From Nymphaea colorata (taxonomy: Eukaryota; Streptophyta; Magnoliopsida; Nymphaeales; Nymphaeaceae): a DNA stretch of 64,000 nt. This document shows positions 24,426 through 37,717 of the stretch, piece after piece. Numbering within the stretch: position 1 is the first letter of the stretch; every line of letters starts with the position of its first letter. A program made the position numbers and the translations under genes. The stretch is taken from NCBI RefSeq assembly GCF_008831285.2, contig NC_045139.1, positions 31,841,706 to 31,905,705 of the forward strand, written 5' to 3'. The notes beneath the pieces were generated by a model. The model searched no databases. It was not told where the DNA came from and worked only from the letters and a program-made list of their open reading frames with translations.

Positions 24426-25479
24426 CTCCACCTAAATCCCAACACAACCCTAAACCATGAGGATAGGGAAAAGGGAGGGGGTTTCGGCTCCCTTGGGTTT
24501 CCAAACAAAGTTTTAAAGGAAGATTTTTAACTAAGTTTTCACAAGTCTTGGTTTCTGCAACATGATTTTTTTTTTTTTTTGTTTATGTTGTCATCCAAAT
24601 GCCCCCTAGACTCTTAATCAAGTTTGAACCCTGTCATTTTGTTGACTTGTCTTTTTCCCTAACATTGTTCTCCTTCAAGGTCATTTGGTCAGAAGAACAC
24701 TCAGAATGTGTTTAAGAAGTTGCCTCGGATATTGAGGTGGGTTCATGAAACACTAGAAGTAATTATATAACATGAGCCTCCTCCAATATTTGAGGCAAAT
24801 TCATTGGACACTTCCTAAGTGTCCGTGCTACGAAATGACCCCTTCCTAGCACGGAAAAGCCGATATCACTATAGTCTTCAAAAAACACTTCTAAAGATAA
24901 CTAAAGATGAAGAAATATTTAGCTCATTGCCCAAATAAGAATTATAATGCAGAAAAGAAAAGAGATGAACACACAAATACTGATCAAAAAGCTAGGTGCA
25001 AATGCCAGAGCCCTAGCCTGCATAGAACATCTACTAAGGCCCTATATTTCAACTTAGCCAGGTACCCTAGAACCTCAAATGTTATTATAAAGTTTTTGCC
25101 TTTATTTTATCGCATAAGAACAAACAGAACAGTAGTCCTAATACCATTATATAAATACCCAAAGTTCCAAACCAAGGGACCAAATTCTCGAAAATATTGC
25201 CTCTAATCCAAATACACATGATTTTTGGTGGAATCCTATGTGTTATGAGCGGTGGTTCAAAGTTGTTAAAATATGATTATGCCTAATAATGTGCTGACCG
25301 CCCTTGAATTATTGTTGTTGCATGTGCATTATATATGTGGAGAGTTGTCTATTTCCATGTTAGGGTAGCTGCGCCTGCTGTTGGGGTCAGGCCGTGGAGC
25401 GTACTGTCTAGGTCGGCACTATATGTGCATCAGCCCATCTCACATGCCAGCTTGTGGTTTACAGTTCCATCCTTGTCTC

Positions 25480-25482
<3 letters not shown>

Positions 25483-25519
<37 letters not shown>

Positions 25520-25630
25520 TGTCGGCATTCAAGTTTGGACAGAGAAAATCTATCAGGTGGTGGCATGTTTAATCGCACGCATGGCACCCCAATGCATTGG
25601 GCAGCTTTGATTGAATGGAGTTCAAGTTAG

Positions 25631-25690
<60 letters not shown>
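25483..25690. repeat. two (TA)n microsatellites
   Basis: TA arrays at 25483-25518 and 25636-25690, separated by about 115 bp of unique sequence. Confidence 0.95.
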
Positions 25691-25694
<4 letters not shown>

Positions 25695-26277
25695 AGTAAC
25701 TATTAAAACTCTATATATCGGACTTAATGAGAATCATCTATGCCACTGATAATAGGAAGAGTGAGTGATAGAAATTAAATTGAAAGTATAAAAACCAAAC
25801 TGTTTTTTCGGCCCAAATAACCATAAAAAAGAAGGGTATCATTTAAGAAAACCCCGTTTTTTTCCTTCTTTCTCTCTCCCCTCCTTTGAGGGGTAGTAAT
25901 TAGTATTCTACTTTATATTTACTTACTTTACAAGCTGCCACTTGAAAATTTGTTTATTTTTAATTTAAAGCGTTATACCTTGTTATTCACCCTTTTAGAA
26001 AGATAAACTTTGCACTTGAGACATTTTAAACATTAATTTGATTGATTTGATGGCTCATAATAAGTTTTATATAATTTTCATATTTGCTCAGTAAAGAGAG
26101 TTGATCTGGAAAAGTTTAAACTACTTCATTGAGACAACTCTCTTCCACCTCTTTTGTGAATAAATACTCAATAGTAGACATTTATTGGGTTGAACATATT
26201 GAGAACTGTCTGTCTCTCTGTCTAACAGTGGGTCCTTTAGAATCTAACGCTCACATATAAGAAAAAGAAATTGCATG

Positions 26278-26282
<5 letters not shown>

Positions 26283-26337
<55 letters not shown>

Positions 26338-26339
26338 CA
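26283..26339. repeat. (TA)n-(TG)n microsatellite
   Basis: About 45 bp of TA followed by a short GTGTGTGTG run. Confidence 0.95.
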
Positions 26340-26377
26340 TGTAAGTGTCGAATTTATGTTTGTTTGGCTCGACTAAC

Positions 26378-26500
26378 CAGTGGCGGAACTACATGTGGGC
26401 TTGTGTACATATTTTAGCGTATCATATTGGTGTTTTCCTAGTCATCTATTTTTTTATGGTCTGACCTTTAGCAAAAAAAATTTGGCTCCGCTATTATGGC
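26378..26500. mobile_element. hAT-type MITE, partial or degraded
   Basis: Starts CAGTGGCGGAACTACATGTG and includes GGGCTTGTGTACAT; an inverted GCTCCGC lies near 26486. It directly abuts the next element at 26514. No target duplication is recognised, so the right border is uncertain. Confidence 0.45.
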
Positions 26501-26513
26501 AACGCCTTCTTAG

Positions 26514-26698
26514 CAGGCGCGGAGCTTGGGGAGCGTTTGGGGCCATGGATTTTGAAAAAACAAAATTTACTGCCTAAGGTTATGAAAATTTTTCAATTTA
26601 ACTTCAGTAAAAATTTTAAAAAATATTTGTTTGTCCTCTATAAAAATATTGAAAATACCATTTGGTCCCTCCATTGAAAATTTCTAGCTCTGCCCCTG
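26514..26698. mobile_element. hAT-type MITE with near-perfect 8-bp target duplication
   Basis: 185 bp. The ends are CAGGCGCGGAGCTTGG and, inverted, CAGGGGCAGAGCTAGA. The left flank 26506-26513 is CTTCTTAG and the right flank 26699-26706 is CTTCTTTG (7 of 8). Same end type as 9107-9299 but a different interior, so a relative rather than a close copy. Non-coding. Confidence 0.82.
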
Positions 26699-26706
26699 CT
26701 TCTTTG

Positions 26707-28861
26707 AAAATGATATTCTCAACTGTCTTCCACTTCTTTTCTTTTTTCACTATATAAATAAGATTTGTATATCCTTAAAATAGCAGTTGGCATGAAAAAT
26801 TACTTTGTAAGATCTTGCTAAGTTTTGAGCATCGACACCTGAGTTTTTGTAAGTTGCTTTCAGGGTCTACATATAATACCTGCATATTTGAAAAATACTT
26901 TTCTTTTTAACGCGATAAGTTTTGAAAACATATGGTTATTAGTTTATTTGAGAATACTCAAGAACATGAGTTCGTTGATAGTAGAAGAATCTGTCAAATA
27001 AAACAACAGATTATGATAAACTCCATTAATACATTAATTTTTTAAAAAAATGTACTTTAAACATTCTGACTGAGGCTAAACATGCAATGAATACGTCACA
27101 CTTACTCTCTCTATAAATCACTAAAGCTTTCTTCCTCTTACCAACGGCACTAACAGCATTGTATTAATGGCAGTCATGTAAGTTGTTGTGAAGAAGTTCT
27201 TATTTTTAGGTGTTACCAAACATTCTTTAGGGACTGTTTAGCATCAGGAACATGATTTTATTGTTCCATATATCTGCTTCAAAATTTTGTTTATGTGTCT
27301 ACGCTGAAAATTGAGATAGATTCATAAAACATTTTTCAATTATTTTATAAATTTACCGTAATTTTTAGAGCAGATACATGAAACAATAATGTCCTATTAT
27401 TATTCATGAATGTCCCTACTCCCAAACAACCCATAATCTACCTATGCTTAACTTGACAAACTGTTTTCTGCTAAAAGGATAGGTAGGAAATATCTGCTGC
27501 GATTTCTATAATCATTTTTTTTTCTGTGATAATTATTTTTTTCTTTTTTCCTCTTTTAATACGCCTAGTTATCTTGGTTGTTCAAATCAAATGTCTAAGA
27601 TCAAAAGAGGTTTTAGAACATAATCTGATGTTTCCCTGTGAGTAGTTTGAAGTAGTTGGACCTCATTTGTTGCGGTCAATGTTGTAAAAATACAATCGAT
27701 GTTACCTTTCTAATGAGTTTAGCATATTCAAAGATTCAACTCAATTGACTATACATTAAAATAATTAAAAGCAAGGAAAACTTTAACAATACCTGAAAAA
27801 TAAACAGTAAATAACACGTCCGTTGATTTGCAATTCGATTTGAATTGAATTGGCCGATTCAAGCTGAATTTGAAGAATGGCAATGGAGAATATCCGCCAC
27901 ATATCAGTTAAAAATTATTTACAAATTTATAAGCCATGACATCACAACAAAGCTGAGTTTGAGGGAACAACTTGGTTTAGAACAAAATTTTGGGCACCAA
28001 GCACGCGAGGTAATGAAATGATGTGGGTCGAGTTAACGCTGTCAATATCGGTATGTATCGGCCCCAAACAATCCCCATAAACTCCTTTGAATCGGCAGAT
28101 ATGGACTGGTATTGGCCCAATCAATAGGTTTCTTTATCCGCCAATGTATTAACCAAATAATATCAAAATTTTATTTTGTTGTAGTATAAAATGTAAATCA
28201 CCAACTTGGGCTGAAACCCAATGAATTGGTCTTGAATCAACGTATTAAGGCCAGCTTTTCGTAAGAATCAGTTGGTGAACTGCATCTGCGGGGTTGCTCC
28301 TTCAGTGAATTGGCCAGTTCGTCCATTCAGCTGAATGACAACGCAAGTTGAATTTGGTTGAACTCAGATAAAAATCATTCTTGAAAAACATCAACAGCCA
28401 CCACCCTTAGAAGATGCTAACCGGAACGCGCATTCTAGTACAATATTACTCAAGGCAGAAAAAAAACCTGAATGTTTTTGAACTTGGTCCACCTCAAGAG
28501 ACCTCATTCCATGGCTCTTGGGAAGCACAATTTCATGCTTTTACAGATGGAACAGCAGTTCAGTCATTGAAAAATGCCACAGGAATTCTATAGAGTTTCA
28601 TTTAACCAGCGTTTTCCTGTCCTTGAATTATGCTAGATTGCAACAGCCTGTTGAGACATGGCAACTTGTAAAGCATTGAGCATAAGAATCGTCACTGTGC
28701 TGAAATGGAAACAAAAAACCAACAGTTTAGCTCTGCTGGGTACCAATACCCATTATATCTCTCATTTGCCCAAGCTGAAAGTTCAGCAAATCAACCTCAT
28801 CTATTGCAGACCCCCTAACACCCCCTATGCTTGCATGAATTAGGGCAGCAGCCCATGCTAT
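26707..28861. other. gene-free flank; 3' region of the next minus-strand gene
   Basis: No coding signal. The last few hundred bases (about 28300-28861) would contain the 3' UTR of the minus-strand gene; its polyadenylation site could not be fixed. Confidence 0.4.
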
Positions 28862-30274
28862 CTATGGAATATTTTCTGAAACTGCCTGTACAGAGTGAGG
28901 ATGAGAAAGAGAGGTCATGTTCTTCGGCAGAGATTTTCCGAGAACATTCAGAGCCTTCATGCGGTGCAGCTCTTTACCTGGAAAAGTTGAAGGGCAGAAA
29001 TATCAGGAACACTCTTAATTTGTACATTACACTATTGCCAGGTATAATCAGCAGTCCAGATATACTTTACCTTCCTCCAACAAGAGATGGATTGCCCTTT
29101 TCTCCAGCTCAACAGCATGCCTGCTTCTGCCAACAGCTGATAGGGACCGTAACACTAATGTGAAACAGACGTTAATATCAGAAGAGAAAAGAATCACTAC
29201 AAGAAAAAATGAAACATGAAAATATCTCAGAAGTTTCATGTCAAGCATTCCAATAGTCAACATTATCCAACAATTGAAGTAATGAATTTGGACAAATCTT
29301 GCAATGCAGCAAGGAGGTATATCAATTTTGGCACCTTCGACAGAAAAGGAACATTCTTCAAATGAAAGTGGCAGTCTTTCCCCCCAGGGCTGAAGCAAAC
29401 CCATAGGAAACATGACTGCCCATGTTTTTCCTCCTCACGAACTACATACAAACATCGGAGCACCCTGCTCCCTCCCACCCCTACCTACAACAACCCCCCA
29501 CCCCCAACTCCCACAAAAAAAAAAAAAAAACCCTGGGTCAGGGATTTGACTCAGCATAAATAACAATTGCTAATTAACTAAATAAGAGGTATACTTACTC
29601 TGGACATAGTCATCACGACTTGCTTCGTCACATTGTTTCAAAAATATCTGCAAGCGAACAAAGCGCTCCTTCCAATGCTGAAGACAATTCCCTTGAGAAT
29701 CAACTGTAGTGGGATGTGCACTGGTGTTGTTTGGTTCTCCTGAATCCACATAATCACTCAGCTTCCCAATACCATGGGAGAATGAAGGTTCTTGTGTAGG
29801 CTGCAGTGAGGGAAAAGGAGTTGAACCAAACATCAGAAACTGGGAAGCATTTGATCCTTGCAGCTCATTAAACGAGCCACCCAAATTGTTTTCATCAGTA
29901 TGAGCATCTGAATTGAATCCACCATCATCACAAACATTTAGATTGAACGACTCCGTCTCTAATTTCCTGCGAACATAGACAAGGTTTTCCTTTGAACAAC
30001 TGCATATTGACTGTTGACACTGAGGATTTGAGCACGTGGGTTTTGCTCTTTTTCCACCCGATAACTTGGAACTGTCTACATCTTTTTGCAAGGGAGAATT
30101 TCCCTGGGTCATTGGAACCAAATTTGCAGTTTGATTCTGTAAATCTCTCAATGCCACCTTTTTGCCTGACTGCAGTTGCTGCTTTCTGTCACAGACTCCA
30201 CTATTCCCGTTGTTTCTCATACCATACTCATAAAATTTGGCATCAGCAACTTGTTTGACCACCATGGAACTCAT
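28862..30274 (-). CDS. conserved plant protein of unknown function
   Basis: Three coding exons on the minus strand: 30274-29599, 29154-29071 and 28977-28862, joined in phase at CAGA|GTAAGT ... CATTAG|TG and GAAG|GTAAAG ... TTCCAG|GT; 291 aa. Residues 1-195 are low-complexity with a Cys cluster near 81-93 (CSNPQCQQSICSCS). The C-terminal half, from QHWKERFVRLQIFLKQCDE through LRSLSAVGRSRHAVELEKRA to GKELHRMKALNVLGK, is continuous across both splice junctions. I recall this block from plant proteins without known function but cannot name an accession. It looks alpha-helical; no catalytic motif is visible. An acceptor at 30304 (CTTTGCAG on the minus strand) just upstream of the ATG shows that a 5' UTR intron precedes the first coding exon. 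Confidence 0.82.
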
Positions 30275-30587
30275 TTTCTGTATTTGTTAAATTCAAGTTT
30301 CACCTGCAAAGACAAAATAAAATCCTGAATTAGTTTTATGCCTCAATGTCCTCTTTCTCTCTCCCAGGCACGTCCTTTCCCGCTATCTCCTCACTTAGTG
30401 CTCAAATTAAATGAGACAGGAGGTGCATGGAAGAGGGAAGGACAGAGAATGAGAAGGGGGAGACGCCTGATTCAGCTAGTTCCAAATAGGACCGATTCAC
30501 ACATGTGCACAAATATATAACTGCTTAACATTTCAAATTCGAGACAATAAAATTGTAGACTAGTTTTGGTTAGACTGCTAAAGAAAT

Positions 30588-30637
30588 ATATATATATGTG
30601 TGTGTGCGTGTGTGTGTGTGTGTGTGTATACACACAC
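30588..30637. repeat. (GT)n microsatellite
   Basis: TATATATG followed by GTGTGTGCGTGTGTGTGTGT and a mirrored ACACACAC tail. Confidence 0.9.
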
Positions 30638-31789
30638 AACTGCTTAACATTTCAAGCTTGACTCAACAAAATCAGAGATTAGTTTTGATTATATTGCAAA
30701 GGAACCAACATTTCTGCTTGTGTTCTTTGTGTTTATACAACAAAGCAAATTCAACTAGCAGATGTTAGCCTGCATGAGTATAAGAATTTGAAAAATTCTT
30801 TCTTAAAGACTTTAACCACTACTCTTCCAGGACAAAAAAGTAGTACTTAATGGGCATAAATTTTCTTCTATTTTTCACAGCCCATACATTAGCAGGTTTT
30901 CACAGAAAATTCTGCCAGAGAGCATGACTGGTTTAAGCCAAGTTGCCAAGAGGAGATTGACACCTCATAAGTGGGTCGTAGAAAACTTGTGCTAGCAAAG
31001 TACTTGGACAAAATAACATTGGCAAAAATCTTCATTACCACAGTAGTCAGCCATTAAGCAGATAATCAAGCAATGAAAGCAATTGAGGCAATCAAAGAGA
31101 ATGTGTCCACCAATATTCCTCATTTCCTCAAGACAAAACATCCAAATTGAAGGTTACAGTGGCATTGATACCACCATAATGGCCTGCAGGCTGTTCATTG
31201 CATTTCAATTTTTAAGAACATTTTCCATTATTTTGCTGAATAAGTTCATATGAGTTGAACATGATAGGTCAGAATACTACCCAATGTCATTTTTTTCAAT
31301 GTAAAAGTATAATGCCAGCATTCTCCTTCAGTTTTTTTTAACCACTCTATTATTTTGTCTCATATTTAGGAATTTTTCTGTACTGGATAAGAAATGGTAT
31401 CATGATAATGAAGTTCAAAAAATATTAAGATCTTGTTTGTCTTCAAAGCTCTTCCTAGAAGATTGAGCCCGGAGACATTTACGACACAGAACATAACTTT
31501 TGCATCATTTGTATTTTGCTACTCAGATTGTTTGGGCAAAATCAAAGAGGGATCTTGTCGTGCTGCTCAAGCAACTGCAAAACATGTCAAGCAATCTGCT
31601 GGAAGGATGTTGATGAAATCAGTTGTAAAGGAAGTAAAAGAATCCACTTGTTTCAGGGAAAGGAGAGCAGTGATCTTGAGCTGGAGAGAACGTTATACCT
31701 TTCCTGTGTAAGCAAAGTGCAGAAAGTATCATGAGCACCACCAAGTAAAGTGGACTCTTCAATAACGGCACTGTGCACAACTCAAATGT

Positions 31790-32125
<336 letters not shown>

Positions 32126-32636
32126 TTCATCGGATGGGTGTTATCACACATGCGCCCCAAGAACTTTTATCCGGTTGCGTGTGCAAGGGGCTGTAAGATT
32201 GCTACAGCTCAACCTGGCCAAAGAAATCTAGGTCTATATAGAGAGAGAGAGAGAGATGGAGCTATCTTTCAGACCCTCATATACCAAACATAATGGGAAT
32301 TGTTTGTGTCATTGATTTTAATGAGATCAAATGATGGAGACTAAGTTGAGAGAATTGAAGCTAAGTAGTTGTTTTTTTTTTGCAAGGGTTCTTGATTGAG
32401 GAAACCCATTGATGCGTGTATAAAGAAAAGATAAAAAGAGGGAAACGAATGGGTTTCCCAAAACAAGAGCCCTTGCCTTCTTTGACGGGCATTTTGATCT
32501 CTTCAAAAAACAATTTAGCTTCTGCATTTCTAACTTAATCTTCACCATCCCATTTCTTTAGAGTTGACATGACAGATGATTCCTATTAAGTCTGGTAGCT
32601 ACCACTCTCTCTCTCTCTCTATGCATACATACATAC

Positions 32637-32681
<45 letters not shown>
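32637..32681. repeat. (TA)n-(CA)n microsatellite
   Basis: TA array passing directly into a CA array. Confidence 0.9.
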
Positions 32682-32682
<1 letters not shown>

Positions 32683-34899
32683 AACCCTTCACCACTGCAC
32701 CCCTTCACTACTTTGCACTTGTAACCTATTTACTGTTGTCTCGTCCAATATCTACTTGCTTCTCTAGTGCTACTTTCCTTTTTCAAACCCCATATGAAGT
32801 GAGTGACATGCCAATGACAGCTAGACAACCTAATTGAGCATTATCACATTTTGACATTAATGACATTTCACCACAGGATCTTTTGTCCCTTTACAACGAA
32901 AAATTCATACCCAAAAGCAAATATAAATATCAAGCTTAGTTGGGGCATCCATCCTTTTTCTTGTCAAATATGGGTAAGGAAAACCTACCTTGTTTCAGCT
33001 CAGTGAATAACCAGTAAACATAAGTTTGTTTCAATTAGTGTATAGTTCAACTCAAACTAATCAAGATAACATGACTAACTGCTAACCTTGATCCAAATTT
33101 ATTCTCACTCAGTAATCAGTACTAAAGGCAACACTATGAGAATAGTATAGATACTTCATCATGAGACTAGAGGTAAAATGTTTAGAACAAATGATCAATC
33201 CAAAATTTCAAAGTTTAACAAAATCAAAAGAGATTCTTGATCACCCAAAAGAGCCCACATATATAATAATCAAGTTGAAAGCTGTATTCTCCCTAACTAT
33301 TAATTATTCAATGAGAACAAAGGACACTTAGGATATTGGAAATTTGGAAGGCATTTAGATCTGAAGATCATCTCACATAATATTCACTAACAATGCAAAT
33401 TGGAACCTTAAACTACATTTTTTCTTAAATAGGAAAGAATAACACTGATTGTGTTTCAGCTTGAAAAGATAGCAAAGTTACATGTTAGGGAAAGTTGCTT
33501 TAAGTAAAGCATCAGAATCATAACACAGATCTTTCATTAGTCTTTCTCTGCATGCTTTTTATTTTATGTAAATTTGCTGAAAATCTATGTTCAGAATGAC
33601 CAATAGACAACAACTATTTATGCATACTCCACAACAATGGAGTTAGCAGTGAACAATCTAATTTTCTTATTGCACTTTATTTGTTCACCCACCAGATATT
33701 AAAATGCCACTAAAATTCCTATAAGACCTTGTTCATATTCAGGAAGCATGCTACAAAAAGCTTGTTTAGTCCAGTTAACCAGCAAGCTACTAAAACCAGA
33801 AAAAGTGTACAAAAATAATAAAGTATCAGAAGTATGATGGAAACAAAAAAGAATTTGGTAGCGGTGATGAAGAAATCAACTAAAACAATAAAAATTCATT
33901 TCTCAGTATGGTGTATTTTATATTAATGAAAGATCTATATAGAGATTTGTACAATACTCAAGGCACAAATTCAAGAAAAAATGCATAAATTTGCATTCAT
34001 CAAAACCCATTTCTTTAAGATGATTTAAGAATCTAAGTTGAATTTGAGTAAATTCATACTCATTAAATTAATCGGCAGAAAAAATATATTATGAGATCGT
34101 TCCAAGCAAACTAAACTCTACCCTTTTATTGACTATGTAAATGCCGGAAAATGTGACTAGGAGTTGAAAGCCTGAATGCATGGGCTGTTTCCTGGAAATC
34201 AGATGAAAACGAAAATAAGAATCATTTTGGATGCCTTTACCTCCAAATGCCATCAAAGTCAGAAGACCCAGGTAGCAACCATGAATATTCCCATTGTGGT
34301 CAAAAAATGACCTGCCTCGTTATTCTCTTTTGCAATCAACCTCCTAGAACCGAAATCAAACATAGAAACTAAGGCAGCAAGTTATAATCGTTCAGTGCTT
34401 AAATGAGACAGTTGTTAAGTGTTAACCAACTAATGTCGGACTTCAAATCCCACAAAGACTACTCCCACCATTATCAACATCTAAAGTGAACACACTTCCC
34501 CATCATCCTAACCGAGCCTTGTAATGAGCCGATATTTTTGTGTCCAGCATTTTAACAGAAATCCAAATCCCAGCAACATTAATTGCCCAAATCGAATAGC
34601 ATAAATCAACAAAATGCAGATAAAAAGTTGTCCAGTCCTAGTCTCACATAAAGAAAATAAGAAAAAACCAGTAAAAAGGATAACACGAAGCCGTGAAGAA
34701 AACACAATCCACCTGAACAGATAAATCAAGTTTCTCGAAACGCATAGTACTGACAGCCGTTTTACCACAACAAAGAAAACCGACACGACCCAAGCAGTCA
34801 ATCCACATACTGAAAGAGCCATAAAAACAAAGTGGTATCTCCATAAAACGTTTCCACAGGACCAAAAACAAGCACAGGAAGAACCAGAGAGACCCACTA

Positions 34900-35150
34900 C
34901 CAAGAGTTTACCTTCAATCACAAGAATGGCATTTGAAACCTGCAGAAAGATAGCGCAAAGCAAGTCCTCTTTGAAGAGAAGATGGTGTGTGGGAGTCTCT
35001 TCTCTCCCTCGATAACTGAGAAAAACAGAGCCACCCTTTGCGCTTCTTTCCCTTCTCCCCTCTGTGCAACAAAGGCTCAGGCCTCAAACGACCCCTTTCT
35101 CCTTTTTCTCTTTTTTCTTTTTTTCTTTATTTTCTTGAGTAGGAGAACCG
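34900..35150 (-). promoter_or_regulatory. possible promoter and leader of the 28.9-30.3 kb gene
   Basis: The minus strand here has a GAGGGAGAGAAGAGACTCCC leader-like stretch followed by a donor-like GAAG|GTAAAC. Sequence to the right (35090-35150) is a long pyrimidine run on the plus strand. No TATA box stands out. Assigned only because the 30304 acceptor requires an upstream exon. Confidence 0.3.
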
Positions 35151-37700
35151 ACGATTTATCAAAAACTTCCAGGACACACTGGCGGGAAATTGGGGACTGT
35201 GCTATTTGGCACGCGTGTGGATGCTCTCTCCTCACACGCGTGGTGGTAATAACAGGCGTCCGGGTTGTTGGTTGTTCATCAGTTTTGCTATTATTGATCT
35301 TTTTTCTCTTGCACTCAAACTGTATGACAGGCGTAGACATTAAATATGTAACTCTTCATTTCTGCTTTCCAAGATTCCCAGCCATAAATTGCGGTTCATT
35401 TTTTCTGAATATCGGACATATTTGAAGATTTGTACAATCTTGAACAAAAAAAAGGAGTGATTTCAAAATATCGTCCACACTTAAGAGAGGCAGCAGACTG
35501 GATGTCGTCATTTTCAAAATGTCTTGTATAGTGTAGAAACAGTACGTTTCATATTCAATGTGATTGCGTTGACAAAACTGATGATGAGGGTGTTTTAGTG
35601 TATTTGTCATTCTTTAATTATCTGTTGTGCTCGTTCTTGTACTTCCCCCCTTGAATAATAAAGATTAAGATTTGCTAATGAGATTTTGCTCATAGATTAA
35701 AGCCAATTTTGATGGCATATTTATAATTTCTTCTGTGAATTATGTAGAAATTTAGTTTTTAAATTGAAAAAAGTATAAATCAGGTTTTATTTCAAACAAA
35801 CAATTCATAAACTACTCTAGTTTTCACTTTACCTATCATAGTTTTTTTCATGACAGAAACCAAGTTTTGTATGAGTTTAAACGACTTAATGAATACAAAA
35901 TTTTAAAAATTAAATATGAAGAAAAATCTGAATTGTCATTGTGAAAAAATTTGAAGGGCAGCCTTTCCACTTCCAATTGAAACTCAAATTTTCACAAATC
36001 GAGTTGTTAGAAAACTCATTTGAGGCTTTTCCCGGACAAAATTCTGCCCAAGTTACCTTGTGCAGCAGAACTTTGAACACAAACAATTTCATGAATGTCT
36101 GTGGAGCATTCAGCATTACCTACAATTGTCATACGTTGTGTCTGAATGACATCTTCAAAAAAACTGGTTTAAGTTTCCCAATCGCGTATTTGAAACCTGA
36201 TTTTGTCCATGGATGACATGATAAATGGAGGAAGCAAACTATTCACATTAATTTGAAAATGTGGTTTTGTCAAAACTGGGTTTTAAAAAAACAGCCATCT
36301 GAATCCAACAAAAACTGCAAATGACTTGTCGGATCTTAAGAAAACAAAAAGTAGCAAGAGAAAATTACTTTGCTAACCATCCAATGAACTTGCGCAATCT
36401 GAATATATCAGAGCGTAAGTGGATTCAATCTTATTGATCGAACCATAAATGGCTCAAAAGATTTTGGTTGGACGAGAAACGAAAACAAAATGCTTGAAAA
36501 AAAGAGAGGTCAAAATAAAATCAGCTAATTCGGCTTCTATTTGCAAATAGGGTCCAAAAAGTGGACTCATCTACGACTATGAATTAACATGAGGTACAAA
36601 AGTTAGAAATCGAAACAAATAAGATTGTTGAACCAACCTGATTAGATCCATAATTGATTTTTTTTCTTAATAGCATCCTTCACAAATATAATAGCTTGTG
36701 ATGTGTTTTTTTTCTTAATAGCATCCTTCACAAATATAATAGCTTGTGAAGTGAAACTTGCTAATAAAAACAAATATTTTTCCTACTTTTACAAGTTAAC
36801 GCCCCTTTGTTTGTATTTCGTTCATATTTTTCAAGTGAAAGTTAAGACTCTGGACCTATGATCAGCACCAATGGATCAAGTATTTACGCAGTCCTGACAA
36901 CAGGGACATGCTACTAGCAATGTGGCCCAAAGGCCCAAACCCAATAACTGTGAAGGCTTTATCATGTAGAGTACCTGTTTTGCTATAAACCAGTAGACTA
37001 CGCGCACCTGCGGCCTGTCATCTTTACAAAACTAGGACACTCAAACAACCAGGTTGAAGAATGTGACGATCTTAAAAAAATGAACAAGATCATTCCAGAA
37101 AATATAATTCGATGATCGAGTAATAATTTATAAAATACTTACATCTTAAGGTCATGGGAGTTGTCCGATCCTATCAAAACAATGCTTTTGTTTGTAAGGT
37201 CTGTTTGTAATGTGTTTCCAAATGGCAGTGAGGATGAACTCATCAACTGAATATAGTTGCTCTTAATGAAACTGTACAGCAGGAATGATACAGGTGACCC
37301 ATTTCCCAACTAGACAGAAGCTCCGTGGAAAATAGAGACAGAGCGCAAATTACAAACAGACCAATTCCCGATGATTCATCGTCTCCATGGGAAAAAAAAA
37401 GAAACAATATCCACCATCTAACATTTAATGTTACAATTTTAACCACACAATTATCAGAAGCAAAACCCAAGAGCACGCCAGAAGTCATGTATGTACAGCA
37501 TAGGTGATTTTCACATGCTCATGGCAAGCAGGAGATTTCGATAAATCAAAATCTGATCACTCTGCAGCAATACCTTATTTTCCATGTAAAAAAAGAAATC
37601 CGGTGTCTGCATGTTCTGCCATCTTCAAAGGAGTGTGTCACAACCAGGTAGGGACAGATGGATCAATGAAAGACTGATTGTAGCTTAAACAGACGAAGAA
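35150..37700. other. intergenic, AT-rich
   Basis: No gene recognised. 36135-36310 has words (AAACTGGTTT, AAACTGGGTTTT, CCATCTGAATCC) of the AACCTGGTTT repeat family. A 48-bp tandem duplication lies at 36658-36753. The right end is the 3' flank of DSK2. Confidence 0.5.
36658..36753. repeat. 48-bp tandem duplication
   Basis: The unit containing CTTAATAGCATCCTTCACAA and ATATAATAGCTTGTGA occurs twice at a 48-bp interval, essentially identical. Confidence 0.92.
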
Positions 37701-37717
37701 GTCGACCACCTACTCTA

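Noticed and set aside
34508-34963. 151-codon hydrophobic minus-strand frame
   Set aside because: Looks membrane-like, but it overlaps the proposed leader donor and has no family resemblance; the bias comes from AT-rich sequence.
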